Part shown: positions 1-5,237 of the stretch, piece after piece
Numbering within the stretch: position 1 is the first letter of the stretch
How the letters are laid out: each line of letters opens with the position of its first letter
From: Nitriliruptorales bacterium
GTDB taxonomy: Bacteria; Actinomycetota; Nitriliruptoria; Nitriliruptorales; Nitriliruptoraceae
DNA: 5,237 nt
Reading direction: 5' to 3'
Assembly (NCBI GenBank): GCA_030835875.1
Contig: JAURQY010000138.1
Location: 1 to 5,237 of the forward strand
Position numbers and translations under genes: made by a program
Notes under the pieces: model-generated
The model's input: the letters and a program-made list of their open reading frames with translations, nothing else
The model's database searches: none
What the model was told of the DNA's origin: nothing

Positions 1-1
1 C

Positions 2-157
2 TTCGTCGCACGCGATCGTGACGAGATCACCGACGCGTGGCGCTCATGGAACACGCGGGACGAGCGCTTCGGTCACGTCAGCTCGCCGCTCGACCGCATC
101 CAGGCCACGGCGCCGCCCTGGGTCGGCAGCGCGGCGCGCAGCGAGGGCCGCGGCTAG
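2..157 (+). CDS. C-terminal end of an unidentified protein, possibly flavin reductase family (partial)
   Basis: This is the last 51 codons of a gene that begins left of the window. It reads FVARDRDEITDAW at the left edge and stops at TAG 155-157. About nine in ten third positions are G or C, as expected for a real gene in this genome, and no stop interrupts the frame. The tail contains an Asp/Glu/Arg/Trp-rich helix-like stretch, then a loop with SSPLDRIQATAPPW near residues 27-40. From memory, such a W-N-x-R-D ... SPL-x-RI ... PPW ending resembles C-termini of some FMN-binding flavin reductase-like proteins of Actinobacteria. That is a weak recollection, not a demonstrated domain. The gene converges on purF, and the two stop codons interlock in the four bases CTAG at 154-157. 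The coding call is fairly secure; the family call is tentative. Confidence 0.7.
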   Translation, partial: FVARDRDEITDAWRSWNTRDERFGHVSSPLDRIQATAPPWVGSAARSEGRG

Positions 158-1674
158 CGCTCGCCGGCCACGTCGGCCGGTGCGGCCGCGTCGAGGTCGA
201 GGGCCACCTGCGCGAGACGCGCCTCCTCCGCAGGGACCGGGATCGGGTAGCGGCCGGTGAAGCAGGCGGTGCACAGCGCGTCGGCCGGCTGCGGCACCGC
301 GTCGACGAGCCCGTCGAGCGAGAGGTAGTGGAGGCTGTCCGCGCCGACGAACGCACGGATCTGCTCGACGTCCATGTCGGCACCGATGAGCTCGGCGCGT
401 GACGCCATGTCGATGCCGTAGTAGCAGGGGTCAGTGATCGGCGGCGAGGTGATCCGCAGGTGAACCTCGGCCGCGCCGGCCGCGCGCAGCATCGCGACGA
501 GCTGGCGCGACGCGTTGCCGCGCACGATCGAGTCGTCGACGACGACGAGCCGCTTGCCCTCGACGACCTCGCGCACCGGTGAGAGCTTGAGCCGGATACC
601 GAGCTGTCGCAGCGACTGCGTCGGCTGGATGAACGTGCGGCCGACGTAGCGGTTCTTCACGAGTCCGTCGGCGAACGGGATGCCCGACGCTGCCGCGTAG
701 CCGGCGGCCGCGTCACGTCCTGCCTCGGGGACGGGGATGACGACGTCCGCGTCGGTCGGCGCCTCCACGGCGAGTCGCTCGCCCATGCGCCGCCGCGCGC
801 TGAGCACGCTCACGCCGTCCTGGCGGTGATCGGGCCGTGCGAGGTAGACCCACTCGAACAGGCAGAACGTCGGTGTCGGCTCGGCGAAGTGCCGTGAGCG
901 GAGCCCGTCGGCGTCGACGCTGACGAGCTCGCCCGGCTCGACGTCGCGCACGAGCACCGCACCGACGATGTCGAGCGCCGCCGTCTCCGACGCGAACACC
1001 CAGCCGCCCCCCGGCAGCCGACCGATCTGCAGCGGTCGCAGCCCGTTCGGGTCACGGAACGCGTAGAGGCGACGCTCGTCGGACACGACGACGCTGAACG
1101 CGCCGCGCAGCTCACGGGCGACCGCGACGATCGCGTCCTCGAGCGCGAGGTCGGAACGCTCGCCGATCAGCCGCGTCATCAGCTCCGAGTCGGTCCCCGG
1201 TACGGGCACGAGACCGCGCGCGAGCTCGGCGGTGTTGACGAGGTTGCCGTTGTGGCCGAGCGCGATGCGCGTGCCCATTCCGGACTCGCGGTAGACGGGC
1301 TGCGCGTTCTCCCACGACGACGAGCCGGTCGTCGAGTAGCGGCAGTGCCCGACGGCGAGGTGCCCGTCGAGCGCGGCGAGGTCGGAGGGGCCGAACACCT
1401 GCGACACGAGCCCCATCTCGCGGTGCACCACCGTGCGCGCACCGTCCGACACTGCGATGCCGGCCGACTCCTGGCCGCGGTGCTGGAGCGCGAACAGCGC
1501 GAAGTAGGTCAGCGTCGCGACGTCCTCGCCCGGCGCGTAGACGCCGAAGACGCCGCACTCGCAGCGCGGTCCCTCACCGAGCCGTGCGAGGTCCTCGCCG
1601 TCGCCGCTCGCGTCCTGCTCGCGCGACCGACCGTCGCCCACCGCACCGAACGCACCGTCCGCACCGCGCCTCAT
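154..1674 (-). CDS. purF: Amidophosphoribosyltransferase (glutamine PRPP amidotransferase)
   Basis: This cytoplasmic enzyme makes 5-phosphoribosylamine from PRPP and glutamine, the first committed step of purine synthesis. The 506 residues begin with a 39-residue leader. Then comes the class II glutaminase domain, with nucleophile Cys40 in CGVFGV, QHRGQESAG at 64-72, GHCRYSTTG at 109-117, GHNGNLVN at 140-147 and GTDSE at 160-164. The phosphoribosyltransferase domain follows, with the flexible loop KNRYVGRTFIQP at 340-351 and the PRPP motif VVVDDSIVRGN at 377-387. Cys271, Cys417, Cys468 and Cys471 match the four ligands of the [4Fe-4S] cluster in Bacillus-type PurF, so this is the iron-sulfur, propeptide-processed form. 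The ATG at 1674 overlaps the purL stop as ATGA and has GGGGAG eight bases upstream, which supports this start. An in-frame GTG at codon 12 is an alternative. The usual P-(D/E)-S-G of the transferase domain reads PEAG (316-319). Confidence 0.97.
   Translation of the reverse strand: MRRGADGAFGAVGDGRSREQDASGDGEDLARLGEGPRCECGVFGVYAPGEDVATLTYFALFALQHRGQESAGIAVSDGARTVVHREMGLVSQVFGPSDLAALDGHLAVGHCRYSTTGSSSWENAQPVYRESGMGTRIALGHNGNLVNTAELARGLVPVPGTDSELMTRLIGERSDLALEDAIVAVARELRGAFSVVVSDERRLYAFRDPNGLRPLQIGRLPGGGWVFASETAALDIVGAVLVRDVEPGELVSVDADGLRSRHFAEPTPTFCLFEWVYLARPDHRQDGVSVLSARRRMGERLAVEAPTDADVVIPVPEAGRDAAAGYAAASGIPFADGLVKNRYVGRTFIQPTQSLRQLGIRLKLSPVREVVEGKRLVVVDDSIVRGNASRQLVAMLRAAGAAEVHLRITSPPITDPCYYGIDMASRAELIGADMDVEQIRAFVGADSLHYLSLDGLVDAVPQPADALCTACFTGRYPIPVPAEEARLAQVALDLDAAAPADVAGER
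162..182 (+). terminator. Hairpin just after the plus-strand gene, candidate terminator
   Basis: Four bases after the TAG at 155-157 an inverted repeat begins. CCGGCC (164-169) pairs with GGCCGG (175-180) around a five-base loop, and G163-T181 (wobble) and C162-G182 extend the stem to eight pairs. No T-run follows, so it is not a classical intrinsic terminator; GC-rich actinobacterial genes often end at such U-less hairpins. It lies inside the last codons of purF, so the same bases also encode the PurF C-terminus. Function is inferred from structure and position only. Confidence 0.35.
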
Positions 1675-4025
1675 GCCGTCGACTCCCCGAGCGCGCCGGC
1701 GAGCGCGTCGAGGTGCACGCGCGTCACGTCATCGAGCGGCAGCGCCGCGACCCCGTCGAGCTCGACCGCGTCGCCGCCGACCTCGCCGAGACGGACCGCG
1801 CCGACGCCGGCCTCCTCGCAGCGCGCCACGAGCTGCGCCGCGTGCGCGGGCGCGACGCTGACGAGCGCACGACCGGGCGACTCGCTGAACAGCGCCTGCG
1901 CGAGGTGCACCCCGTCAGTGGTCGCCGCGCGCCCGTCGACGTCGGGCAGCGTGACCTGCGCTCCGCGACCTCCGCCGACGCAGGCGCGCACGAGCGCAGC
2001 GAGCAGTCCACCACGGCCGATGGATCCGGCGGAGCGGAGCTTCCCGTCCGAAGCGCTTGCGCCGAGCACCGCGGCGAGGCGCCGCTCGAGGTCGAGGTCG
2101 ACCCGTGCGAGCACGCCGCCCGGTCCGCGGCCGAGGAGCGCGCCGAGCACCGAACCGGCGAGGCCGCGCGTCGTCGGTGCGCCGAGGAGCCACAGCTCGT
2201 CGCCGTCGTCGCGGACGCGGCGCGCGACGGCGTCGCCGGCGCGGTCGAGCACGCCGAGGATGCCGACGACCGGCGTCGGCGGGATCGCGGCGCCACGGGT
2301 CGCGTTGTAGAGGCTGACGTTGCCGCCGGTGACGGGCACGTCGAGCGCGGCGCACGCGTCCCCGAGCCCGCCGATCACCTCGACGAGCTCCCACATCTGT
2401 TCGGGCTGCGTCGGGTCTCCCATGTTGAGGCAGTTCGTCGTCGCGAGCGGCCGCGCGCCGGTGCAGGCGACGTCGCGGTATGCGGCGGCGACCACGCGGC
2501 GCGTGCCCTCGCGCGGGTCGAGCTCGCACCAGCGGCCGTTGCCGACCGTCGAGAGCGCGACCGCACGATCGGTCCCCTCGAGGCGCACGACGCCAGCGCC
2601 GGCGACGCCCGGCTGAAGGACGGTGCCACCGAGCACGAGGTGGTCGTACTGCTCGTGGACCCACCGCTTCGACGCGAGCATCGGCGATCCGAGCGCCCGG
2701 TGCAGCAGCGTCGCGAGGTCGCCGCCGGCCAGACGCGCCGCCTCCGCGTGGAGGTCGACGTCGTCGGCGTCGACCGCGGCGAGCGCATCGAGCCGGTCGG
2801 GGCGCGCACGCGGACGGTCGAGCACCGGTCCCTCGTCGGCGAGGCTGCGCGCCGGTGGCGCGGCGACGACCTCACCGCGGCGCGAGAGCGTCAGCGTCGT
2901 GCCCTCGACGACCTCGCCGATGACCGACGCCGGGACCTGCCACCGTGCGGCGGTCGCGAGCACCTCGTCGAGCTGCTCGGGTCGGACGAGCGCGAGCATG
3001 CGCTCCTGCGACTCGGAGCACAGGATCTCCCACGACGCCATCGTGTCGTCACGCAGGTGCACGCGGTCGAGGTCGACGCGCATCCCCATCGACGCGGCGG
3101 ACGACAGCTCGGAGGTCGCGCAGGCGATCCCGGCCGCGCCCATGTCCTGGATGCCGGACACGAGGCCGCGGTGGTAGAGCTCCAGGCAGCACTCGATGAG
3201 GAGCTTCTCGGCGAACGGGTCGCCGATCTGCACGTTCGGGCGACGGTCCTCGCCATCGTCCTCGAAGGTCGCGCTCGCGAGCACCGATGCGCCACCGATG
3301 CCGTCGCGTCCCGTCGCCGATCCGAGCAGCACCGCGAGGTCACCCGCGCGCTCGGCGCGGGCGAGCTGCAGGTCCTCGTGGCGGAGCACGCCGACGGCCA
3401 GCGCGTTGACGAGCGGGTTGCCCGCGTAGCCGGGGTCGAAGATGGTCTCGCCGCCGATGTTCGGCACACCGACGCAGTTCCCGTACAGGCCGACGCCGCG
3501 CACGACACCGTCGACGAGGTGCCGCTGGCGCGGGTCGACCGGCACGGTCGTGCCGTCGAGCGCCGTCCAGCCGCCAGGGTCGCCGAAGCGCAGCGCGTCC
3601 ATCACGGCGATCGGACGCGCACCCATCGTGAGGATGTCGCGCAGGATCCCGCCGACGCCGGTCGCGGCCCCCTGCACCGGCTCGACGGCGCTCGGGTGGT
3701 TGTGCGACTCGATCTTGAACGTGACCGCGAGACCGTCCCCGACGTCGACGACGCCGGCGTTCTCACCGGGACCGACGAGCACCTGCGGACCGGTGGTCGG
3801 GAGGCCACGGAGGTGCATGCGCGACGACTTGTAGGAGCAGTGCTCCGACCACATCACCGAGTACATGCCGAGCTCGGAGACGCTGGGCACCCGTCCGAGC
3901 GTCTCGACGATCCGGTCGAGCTCCTCGTCGGTGAGGCCGAGCTCGCGGGCGAGCGGCCGGGCGCGTTCCTCATCGAGCTGCTCGTCAGGAGGGAAGACGT
4001 CGACGACCGCTGCGTCCCCCGTCAC
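1671..4025 (-). CDS. purL: Phosphoribosylformylglycinamidine synthase, large (synthetase) subunit, PurS-dependent short type
   Basis: This is the ATP-dependent synthetase subunit that converts FGAR to FGAM with ammonia delivered by PurQ, the fourth step of IMP synthesis. With a GTG start at 4025 it has 784 residues, the usual size for the short PurL that lacks the fused PurS-like and glutaminase domains of the roughly 1,300-residue enteric type. Motifs in order: MWSEHCSYK (58-66), KIESHNHPS (104-112), TGVGGILRD (122-130), GRDGIGGAS (239-247), QIGDPFAEK (266-274), QDMGAAGI (293-300), TTNCLNMGDP (529-538), TGGNVSLYN (566-574) and LFSESPGR (712-719). These trace the tandem AIRS-N/AIRS-C fold repeated twice. 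GTG 4025 is chosen because AGGGG lies seven bases upstream. The frame stays open to an ATG at 4133, but that would add 36 Arg/Pro/Gly-rich residues absent from the family. Near 666-674 the expected H-D-x-S-D-G-G reads GSIGRGG. PurL and purF overlap by four bases. Confidence 0.97.
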   Translation of the reverse strand: MTGDAAVVDVFPPDEQLDEERARPLARELGLTDEELDRIVETLGRVPSVSELGMYSVMWSEHCSYKSSRMHLRGLPTTGPQVLVGPGENAGVVDVGDGLAVTFKIESHNHPSAVEPVQGAATGVGGILRDILTMGARPIAVMDALRFGDPGGWTALDGTTVPVDPRQRHLVDGVVRGVGLYGNCVGVPNIGGETIFDPGYAGNPLVNALAVGVLRHEDLQLARAERAGDLAVLLGSATGRDGIGGASVLASATFEDDGEDRRPNVQIGDPFAEKLLIECCLELYHRGLVSGIQDMGAAGIACATSELSSAASMGMRVDLDRVHLRDDTMASWEILCSESQERMLALVRPEQLDEVLATAARWQVPASVIGEVVEGTTLTLSRRGEVVAAPPARSLADEGPVLDRPRARPDRLDALAAVDADDVDLHAEAARLAGGDLATLLHRALGSPMLASKRWVHEQYDHLVLGGTVLQPGVAGAGVVRLEGTDRAVALSTVGNGRWCELDPREGTRRVVAAAYRDVACTGARPLATTNCLNMGDPTQPEQMWELVEVIGGLGDACAALDVPVTGGNVSLYNATRGAAIPPTPVVGILGVLDRAGDAVARRVRDDGDELWLLGAPTTRGLAGSVLGALLGRGPGGVLARVDLDLERRLAAVLGASASDGKLRSAGSIGRGGLLAALVRACVGGGRGAQVTLPDVDGRAATTDGVHLAQALFSESPGRALVSVAPAHAAQLVARCEEAGVGAVRLGEVGGDAVELDGVAALPLDDVTRVHLDALAGALGESTA
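1683..1688 (-). promoter_or_regulatory. Ribosome binding site of purF, inside the purL 3' end
   Basis: The minus strand reads GGGGAG here, eight bases before the purF ATG at 1674-1672. It lies within the last codons of purL, so purF is probably translated by re-initiation or coupling as ribosomes finish purL. It favours the ATG over the GTG eleven codons later. Confidence 0.6.
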
Positions 4026-4032
4026 GTCCCCA

Positions 4033-4037
4033 CCCCT
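4033..4037 (-). promoter_or_regulatory. Ribosome binding site deciding the purL start
   Basis: The minus strand reads AGGGG, followed by seven bases and then GTG at 4025-4023. This picks the GTG start over the upstream in-frame ATG at 4133. Confidence 0.5.
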
Positions 4038-4064
4038 GCCTCGTGCTCCGGTCCGCGGATGCGA

Positions 4065-4093
4065 AGCGTAGAGGACGGGGCGCGGGGGCGGTC
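4065..4093 (-). promoter_or_regulatory. Weak candidate promoter for purL-purF
   Basis: Read on the minus strand, TACGCT (4070-4065) fits the TAnnnT pattern of actinobacterial -10 boxes. Seventeen bases upstream lies GACCGC (4093-4088), which is one arm of the palindrome and a poor -35. A transcript starting about seven bases past the -10 would carry a leader of roughly 30 bases before the GTG at 4025. Chance matches to TAnnnT are common, so confidence is low. Confidence 0.22.
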
Positions 4094-4101
4094 CGGACCG
4101 C
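4088..4101. repeat. 14-bp perfect palindrome, candidate operator
   Basis: GCGGTCCGGACCGC is its own reverse complement over 14 bases, with the centre between 4094 and 4095; the next pair outward (4087/4102) does not match. It sits in the divergent intergenic region where the -35 elements of both flanking genes would be expected. A dimeric regulator could bind it, but no regulator gene is in the window, and GC-rich DNA produces short palindromes by chance. Confidence 0.35.
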
Positions 4102-4124
4102 GATGCACGGGCCCTCGGTACCCT
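4096..4124 (+). promoter_or_regulatory. Weak candidate promoter for the small membrane-protein gene
   Basis: TACCCT at 4119-4124 fits TAnnnT. Seventeen bases upstream lies GACCGC (4096-4101), the other arm of the palindrome. The spacing mirrors exactly the minus-strand candidate for purL. The leader to the GTG at 4159 would be about 28 bases. The -35 is far from consensus, so the call rests mainly on position and symmetry. Confidence 0.2.
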
Positions 4125-4149
4125 CGAGCGCACCGACCCGTCGACTCAC

Positions 4150-4153
4150 GGAG
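4150..4153 (+). promoter_or_regulatory. Short ribosome binding site of the small membrane-protein gene
   Basis: GGAG lies five bases before the GTG at 4159. No ATG or GTG was found in frame in the roughly 80 bases upstream, so this GTG is the likely start. Confidence 0.45.
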
Positions 4154-4158
4154 CCCAC

Positions 4159-4374
4159 GTGGACGCCCTCAACACCCTGCGCGCCATCCTCGTCGCGTTC
4201 GCCGCCGTCGCCGCCGTGCTCCTCGGGGTGCGGGGCGAATGGACGCCGGCGCTCGTGCTGGCGGTCGGCATCACCGCGCACGGTCTGCTGTGGGTCTACC
4301 TGTGGCGGCAGCGCCGCCGCGACAGCGAGCAGGCGATCGCAGGCTTCGAGCGGCTCCTCGCCGAGAACGGCTGA
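4159..4374 (+). CDS. Small two-helix membrane protein of unknown function
   Basis: I do not recognise this 71-residue protein. All but three of its sense codons end in G or C, strong evidence of coding in this genome. Two hydrophobic helices are clear: residues 7-24 (LRAILVAFAAVAAVLLGV) and 29-49 (TPALVLAVGITAHGLLWVYLW). A short turn, RGEW, lies between them. The tail, RQRRRDSEQAIAGFERLLAENG in sense, is basic and then amphipathic. By the positive-inside rule both ends face the cytoplasm, forming a hairpin in the membrane with a cytoplasmic tail of about 22 residues. There is no cleavable signal peptide, cysteine motif or known domain. The gene is divergent from purL and convergent with purQ, ending eight bases from it, so it interrupts the purQ-purL block. 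A role in purine metabolism is not shown by the sequence. It may simply be a resident neighbour. Confidence 0.85.
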   Translation: MDALNTLRAILVAFAAVAAVLLGVRGEWTPALVLAVGITAHGLLWVYLWRQRRRDSEQAIAGFERLLAENG

Positions 4375-4398
4375 GGTCGCGGTCAGACCGGCGCGACC
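4375..4398. terminator. Inverted repeat between convergent genes, candidate shared terminator
   Basis: GGTCGCG (4375-4381) starts directly after the small gene's TGA and pairs with CGCGACC (4392-4398) across a ten-base loop. It spans the eight-base gap and the purQ stop codon (4383-4385). Either strand could form the seven-pair GC-rich stem, so it could serve both converging transcripts. No T-run is present on either side, which keeps confidence low. Confidence 0.3.
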
Positions 4399-5075
4399 GG
4401 CCGCCCGATCGCAGCGAGCAGACCGGCGAACATCCCGCGTCCGTCGGTGCCCTCGCTGAGCACCGCATCGACGGCATGCTCGGGGTGCGGCATGAGCCCG
4501 ACGACGTTGCCCGCCGCGTTCGTCACGCCCGCGATGTCGCGCGCAGAACCGTTCGGGTTCTCGCCCGGCGCGTAGCGGAACACGACCTGACCCTCGGCCT
4601 CGAGCTCATCGAGCGTGCGCACGTCTGCGACGTAGCGACCCTCGCCGTGCTTCACGGGCAGCGTGATGCGCTGCCCGTCCGCGTAACCGGCACTGAACGG
4701 CGTATCGATCCGCACGACGTCGATGCCGACAGGACGGCTCACGAAGCGCAGCCGCTCGTTGCGCAGCAGCGCGCCCGGCAGGAGCCGCGCCTCGCACAGC
4801 ACCTGGAAGCCGTTGCAGATCCCGAGGACCGGCCCGCCGTCAGCCGCGAAGCGCGCGACGGCGCGCATCACGGGCGCGAGGTGCGCGACCGCGCCGCAGC
4901 GCAGGTAGTCGCCGTAGGAGAAGCCACCCGGGAGGATGATCGCGTCGACATCACCGACCGACGTGTCCTCGTGCCAGAGCGCGACGGCCTCGCCACCGAC
5001 GATGTGCACGGCCGCGGCCGCGTCCCGGTCGTCGAGCGAACCCGGGAACGTGACGACGCCGACCCGTGCTGCCAC
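4383..5075 (-). CDS. purQ: Phosphoribosylformylglycinamidine synthase, glutaminase subunit
   Basis: This class I glutamine amidotransferase subunit hydrolyses glutamine and passes ammonia to PurL in the PurS-PurQ-PurL complex. Its 230 residues match the usual stand-alone PurQ length. Seen in order: VVTFPGSLDDRD near the N-terminus (7-18), LPGGFSYGDYLRCGA (48-62) including the oxyanion-loop region, nucleophile elbow GICNGFQ (85-91) with Cys87, LLRN (103-106), the glycine-rich ENPNGS (172-177), and MPHPEH (195-200) giving the catalytic His197 and Glu199. The triad is therefore intact. The GTG start at 5075 is fixed by a near-ideal GGAGGAG six bases upstream. It begins 33 bases after the stop of an upstream same-strand gene, so the two are probably co-transcribed. 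Downstream it faces the convergent small membrane-protein gene rather than running into purL. Confidence 0.97.
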   Translation of the reverse strand: MAARVGVVTFPGSLDDRDAAAAVHIVGGEAVALWHEDTSVGDVDAIILPGGFSYGDYLRCGAVAHLAPVMRAVARFAADGGPVLGICNGFQVLCEARLLPGALLRNERLRFVSRPVGIDVVRIDTPFSAGYADGQRITLPVKHGEGRYVADVRTLDELEAEGQVVFRYAPGENPNGSARDIAGVTNAAGNVVGLMPHPEHAVDAVLSEGTDGRGMFAGLLAAIGRPVAPV

Positions 5076-5081
5076 CGTGCG

Positions 5082-5088
5082 CTCCTCC
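5082..5088 (-). promoter_or_regulatory. Strong ribosome binding site of purQ
   Basis: The minus strand reads GGAGGAG, six bases before the GTG at 5075-5073. It is the strongest Shine-Dalgarno sequence in the window and settles the GTG start. Confidence 0.75.
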
Positions 5089-5104
5089 GGACCTGGGCGT
5101 TCGT

Positions 5105-5126
5105 GACGCTAGCCGCGCGCAGCGTC
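5105..5126 (-). other. Hairpin across the stop codon of the gene upstream of purQ
   Basis: Read on the minus strand, GACGCT (5126-5121) pairs with AGCGTC (5110-5105) around a ten-base GC-rich loop. The second arm overlaps the TAG at 5111-5109, and the hairpin ends 16 bases before the purQ ribosome site. It could be a partial terminator or a stabilising stem at the gene boundary. There is no T-run, and a six-pair stem can arise by chance. Confidence 0.22.
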
Positions 5127-5237
5127 GCGGAACCCGACGGCGACGAGGTCGGCGATGAGGTCACCGCTCGCGAGCAGCGCCTCCGCATCGCGGCACGGAC
5201 GCGGCACCCCGTCCGGGAGGCTCAGCCGTCCGCACGC
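5109..5237 (-). CDS. C-terminal end of an unidentified protein upstream of purQ (partial)
   Basis: The last 42 residues of a gene that begins right of the window, ending in TAG at 5111-5109. Nearly nine in ten third positions are G or C, so the frame is convincing. The visible tail has a Pro/Cys-containing loop, LPDGVPRPCRDAEALL, and then a probable helix, ASGDLIADLVAVGFRDAARG. I do not recognise the family. In many actinobacteria and firmicutes the gene before purQ is purS. This tail lacks the N-x-V-I-E-D-Y/F ending typical of PurS, so I do not call it that. Its spacing of 33 bases to purQ suggests a shared transcript. Confidence 0.65.
   Translation of the reverse strand, partial: ACGRLSLPDGVPRPCRDAEALLASGDLIADLVAVGFRDAARG

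Larger units (their letters stand above)
4026..4158. promoter_or_regulatory. Divergent intergenic region between purL and the small membrane-protein gene
   Basis: These 133 bases separate two genes read away from each other, so any promoters specific to purL-purF and to the small gene should lie here. purL cannot simply be co-transcribed from purQ as in a tight operon: an opposed gene and about 360 bases lie between the purQ stop and the purL start. I see no purine riboswitch core or other recognisable leader RNA. The central feature is a perfect palindrome at 4088-4101. Confidence 0.5.

Noticed and set aside
18..402. Short plus-strand open frames near the left edge
   Set aside because: They are out of frame with the well-coded tail at 2-157 or run antisense through purF, and have Arg/Ala-rich translations.
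1252..2310. Plus-strand open frame of 352 codons antisense to purF and purL
   Set aside because: It lies wholly opposite two unmistakable genes, its translation is Arg/Ala/Ser/Pro-rich low-complexity with no motif, and long antisense open frames are expected in such GC-rich DNA.
4026..4133. purL starting at the ATG at 4133 (820 residues)
   Set aside because: The extra 36 residues are Arg/Pro/Gly-rich and unlike PurL N-termini, and would cover the palindrome region. A ribosome site precedes the GTG at 4025 instead.
4026..4158. Purine or PRPP riboswitch in the purL leader
   Set aside because: No recognisable aptamer core or three-way junction was found; only the short palindrome stands out.
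4043..4459. Plus-strand open frame of 138 codons overlapping the small membrane-protein gene and purQ
   Set aside because: It runs in another frame through the much better coded 71-residue gene and into purQ antisense, with an Arg/Ser-rich translation and no motif.
4868..5188. Minus-strand open frame of 106 codons spanning the start of purQ
   Set aside because: It is out of frame with both purQ and the upstream tail and has an Arg/Ser-rich shadow translation.
5109..5237. Upstream tail as the C-terminus of PurS
   Set aside because: A short LLA similarity exists, but the following residues do not give the N-x-V-I-E-D-Y/F ending, and the preceding PRPC loop does not fit PurS.

Overview
The window is very GC-rich, and its real reading frames end almost every codon in G or C. 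It uses GTG starts freely and carries the purine biosynthesis block purQ, purL, purF on the minus strand. The protein details point to Actinomycetota: PurQ starts VVTFPGSLDDRD, PurF carries GHCRYSTTG, and PurL is the short type that works with separate PurS and PurQ subunits. I cannot place it to genus. A deep actinobacterial lineage is a guess from overall impression only.

Layout from left to right. Positions 2-157 hold the 3' end of a plus-strand gene, possibly a flavin reductase, whose stop codon shares the bases CTAG with the purF stop. Positions 154-1674 are purF and 1671-4025 are purL, both minus strand, joined by an ATGA overlap and so almost certainly one transcript, purL first. Positions 4026-4158 are a 133-bp divergent intergenic region with a 14-bp perfect palindrome and -10-like hexamers placed symmetrically around it. 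Positions 4159-4374 encode a 71-residue two-helix membrane protein on the plus strand. Eight bases further on, purQ (4383-5075) ends, read toward it from the right. Positions 5109-5237 are the 3' end of an unidentified minus-strand gene just upstream of purQ.

PurQ releases ammonia from glutamine and PurL uses it with ATP to turn FGAR into FGAM, the fourth step of IMP synthesis. PurF makes phosphoribosylamine from PRPP and glutamine, the first committed step. PurS, the small subunit needed by this type of PurL, is not in the window. No tRNA, rRNA, CRISPR array, mobile element or purine riboswitch was recognised.

The block is mostly ordinary housekeeping. The least ordinary points are the small membrane-protein gene set backwards between purQ and purL, the symmetric palindromic region that divides it from purL, and a degenerate glycine-rich motif in the second half of PurL.
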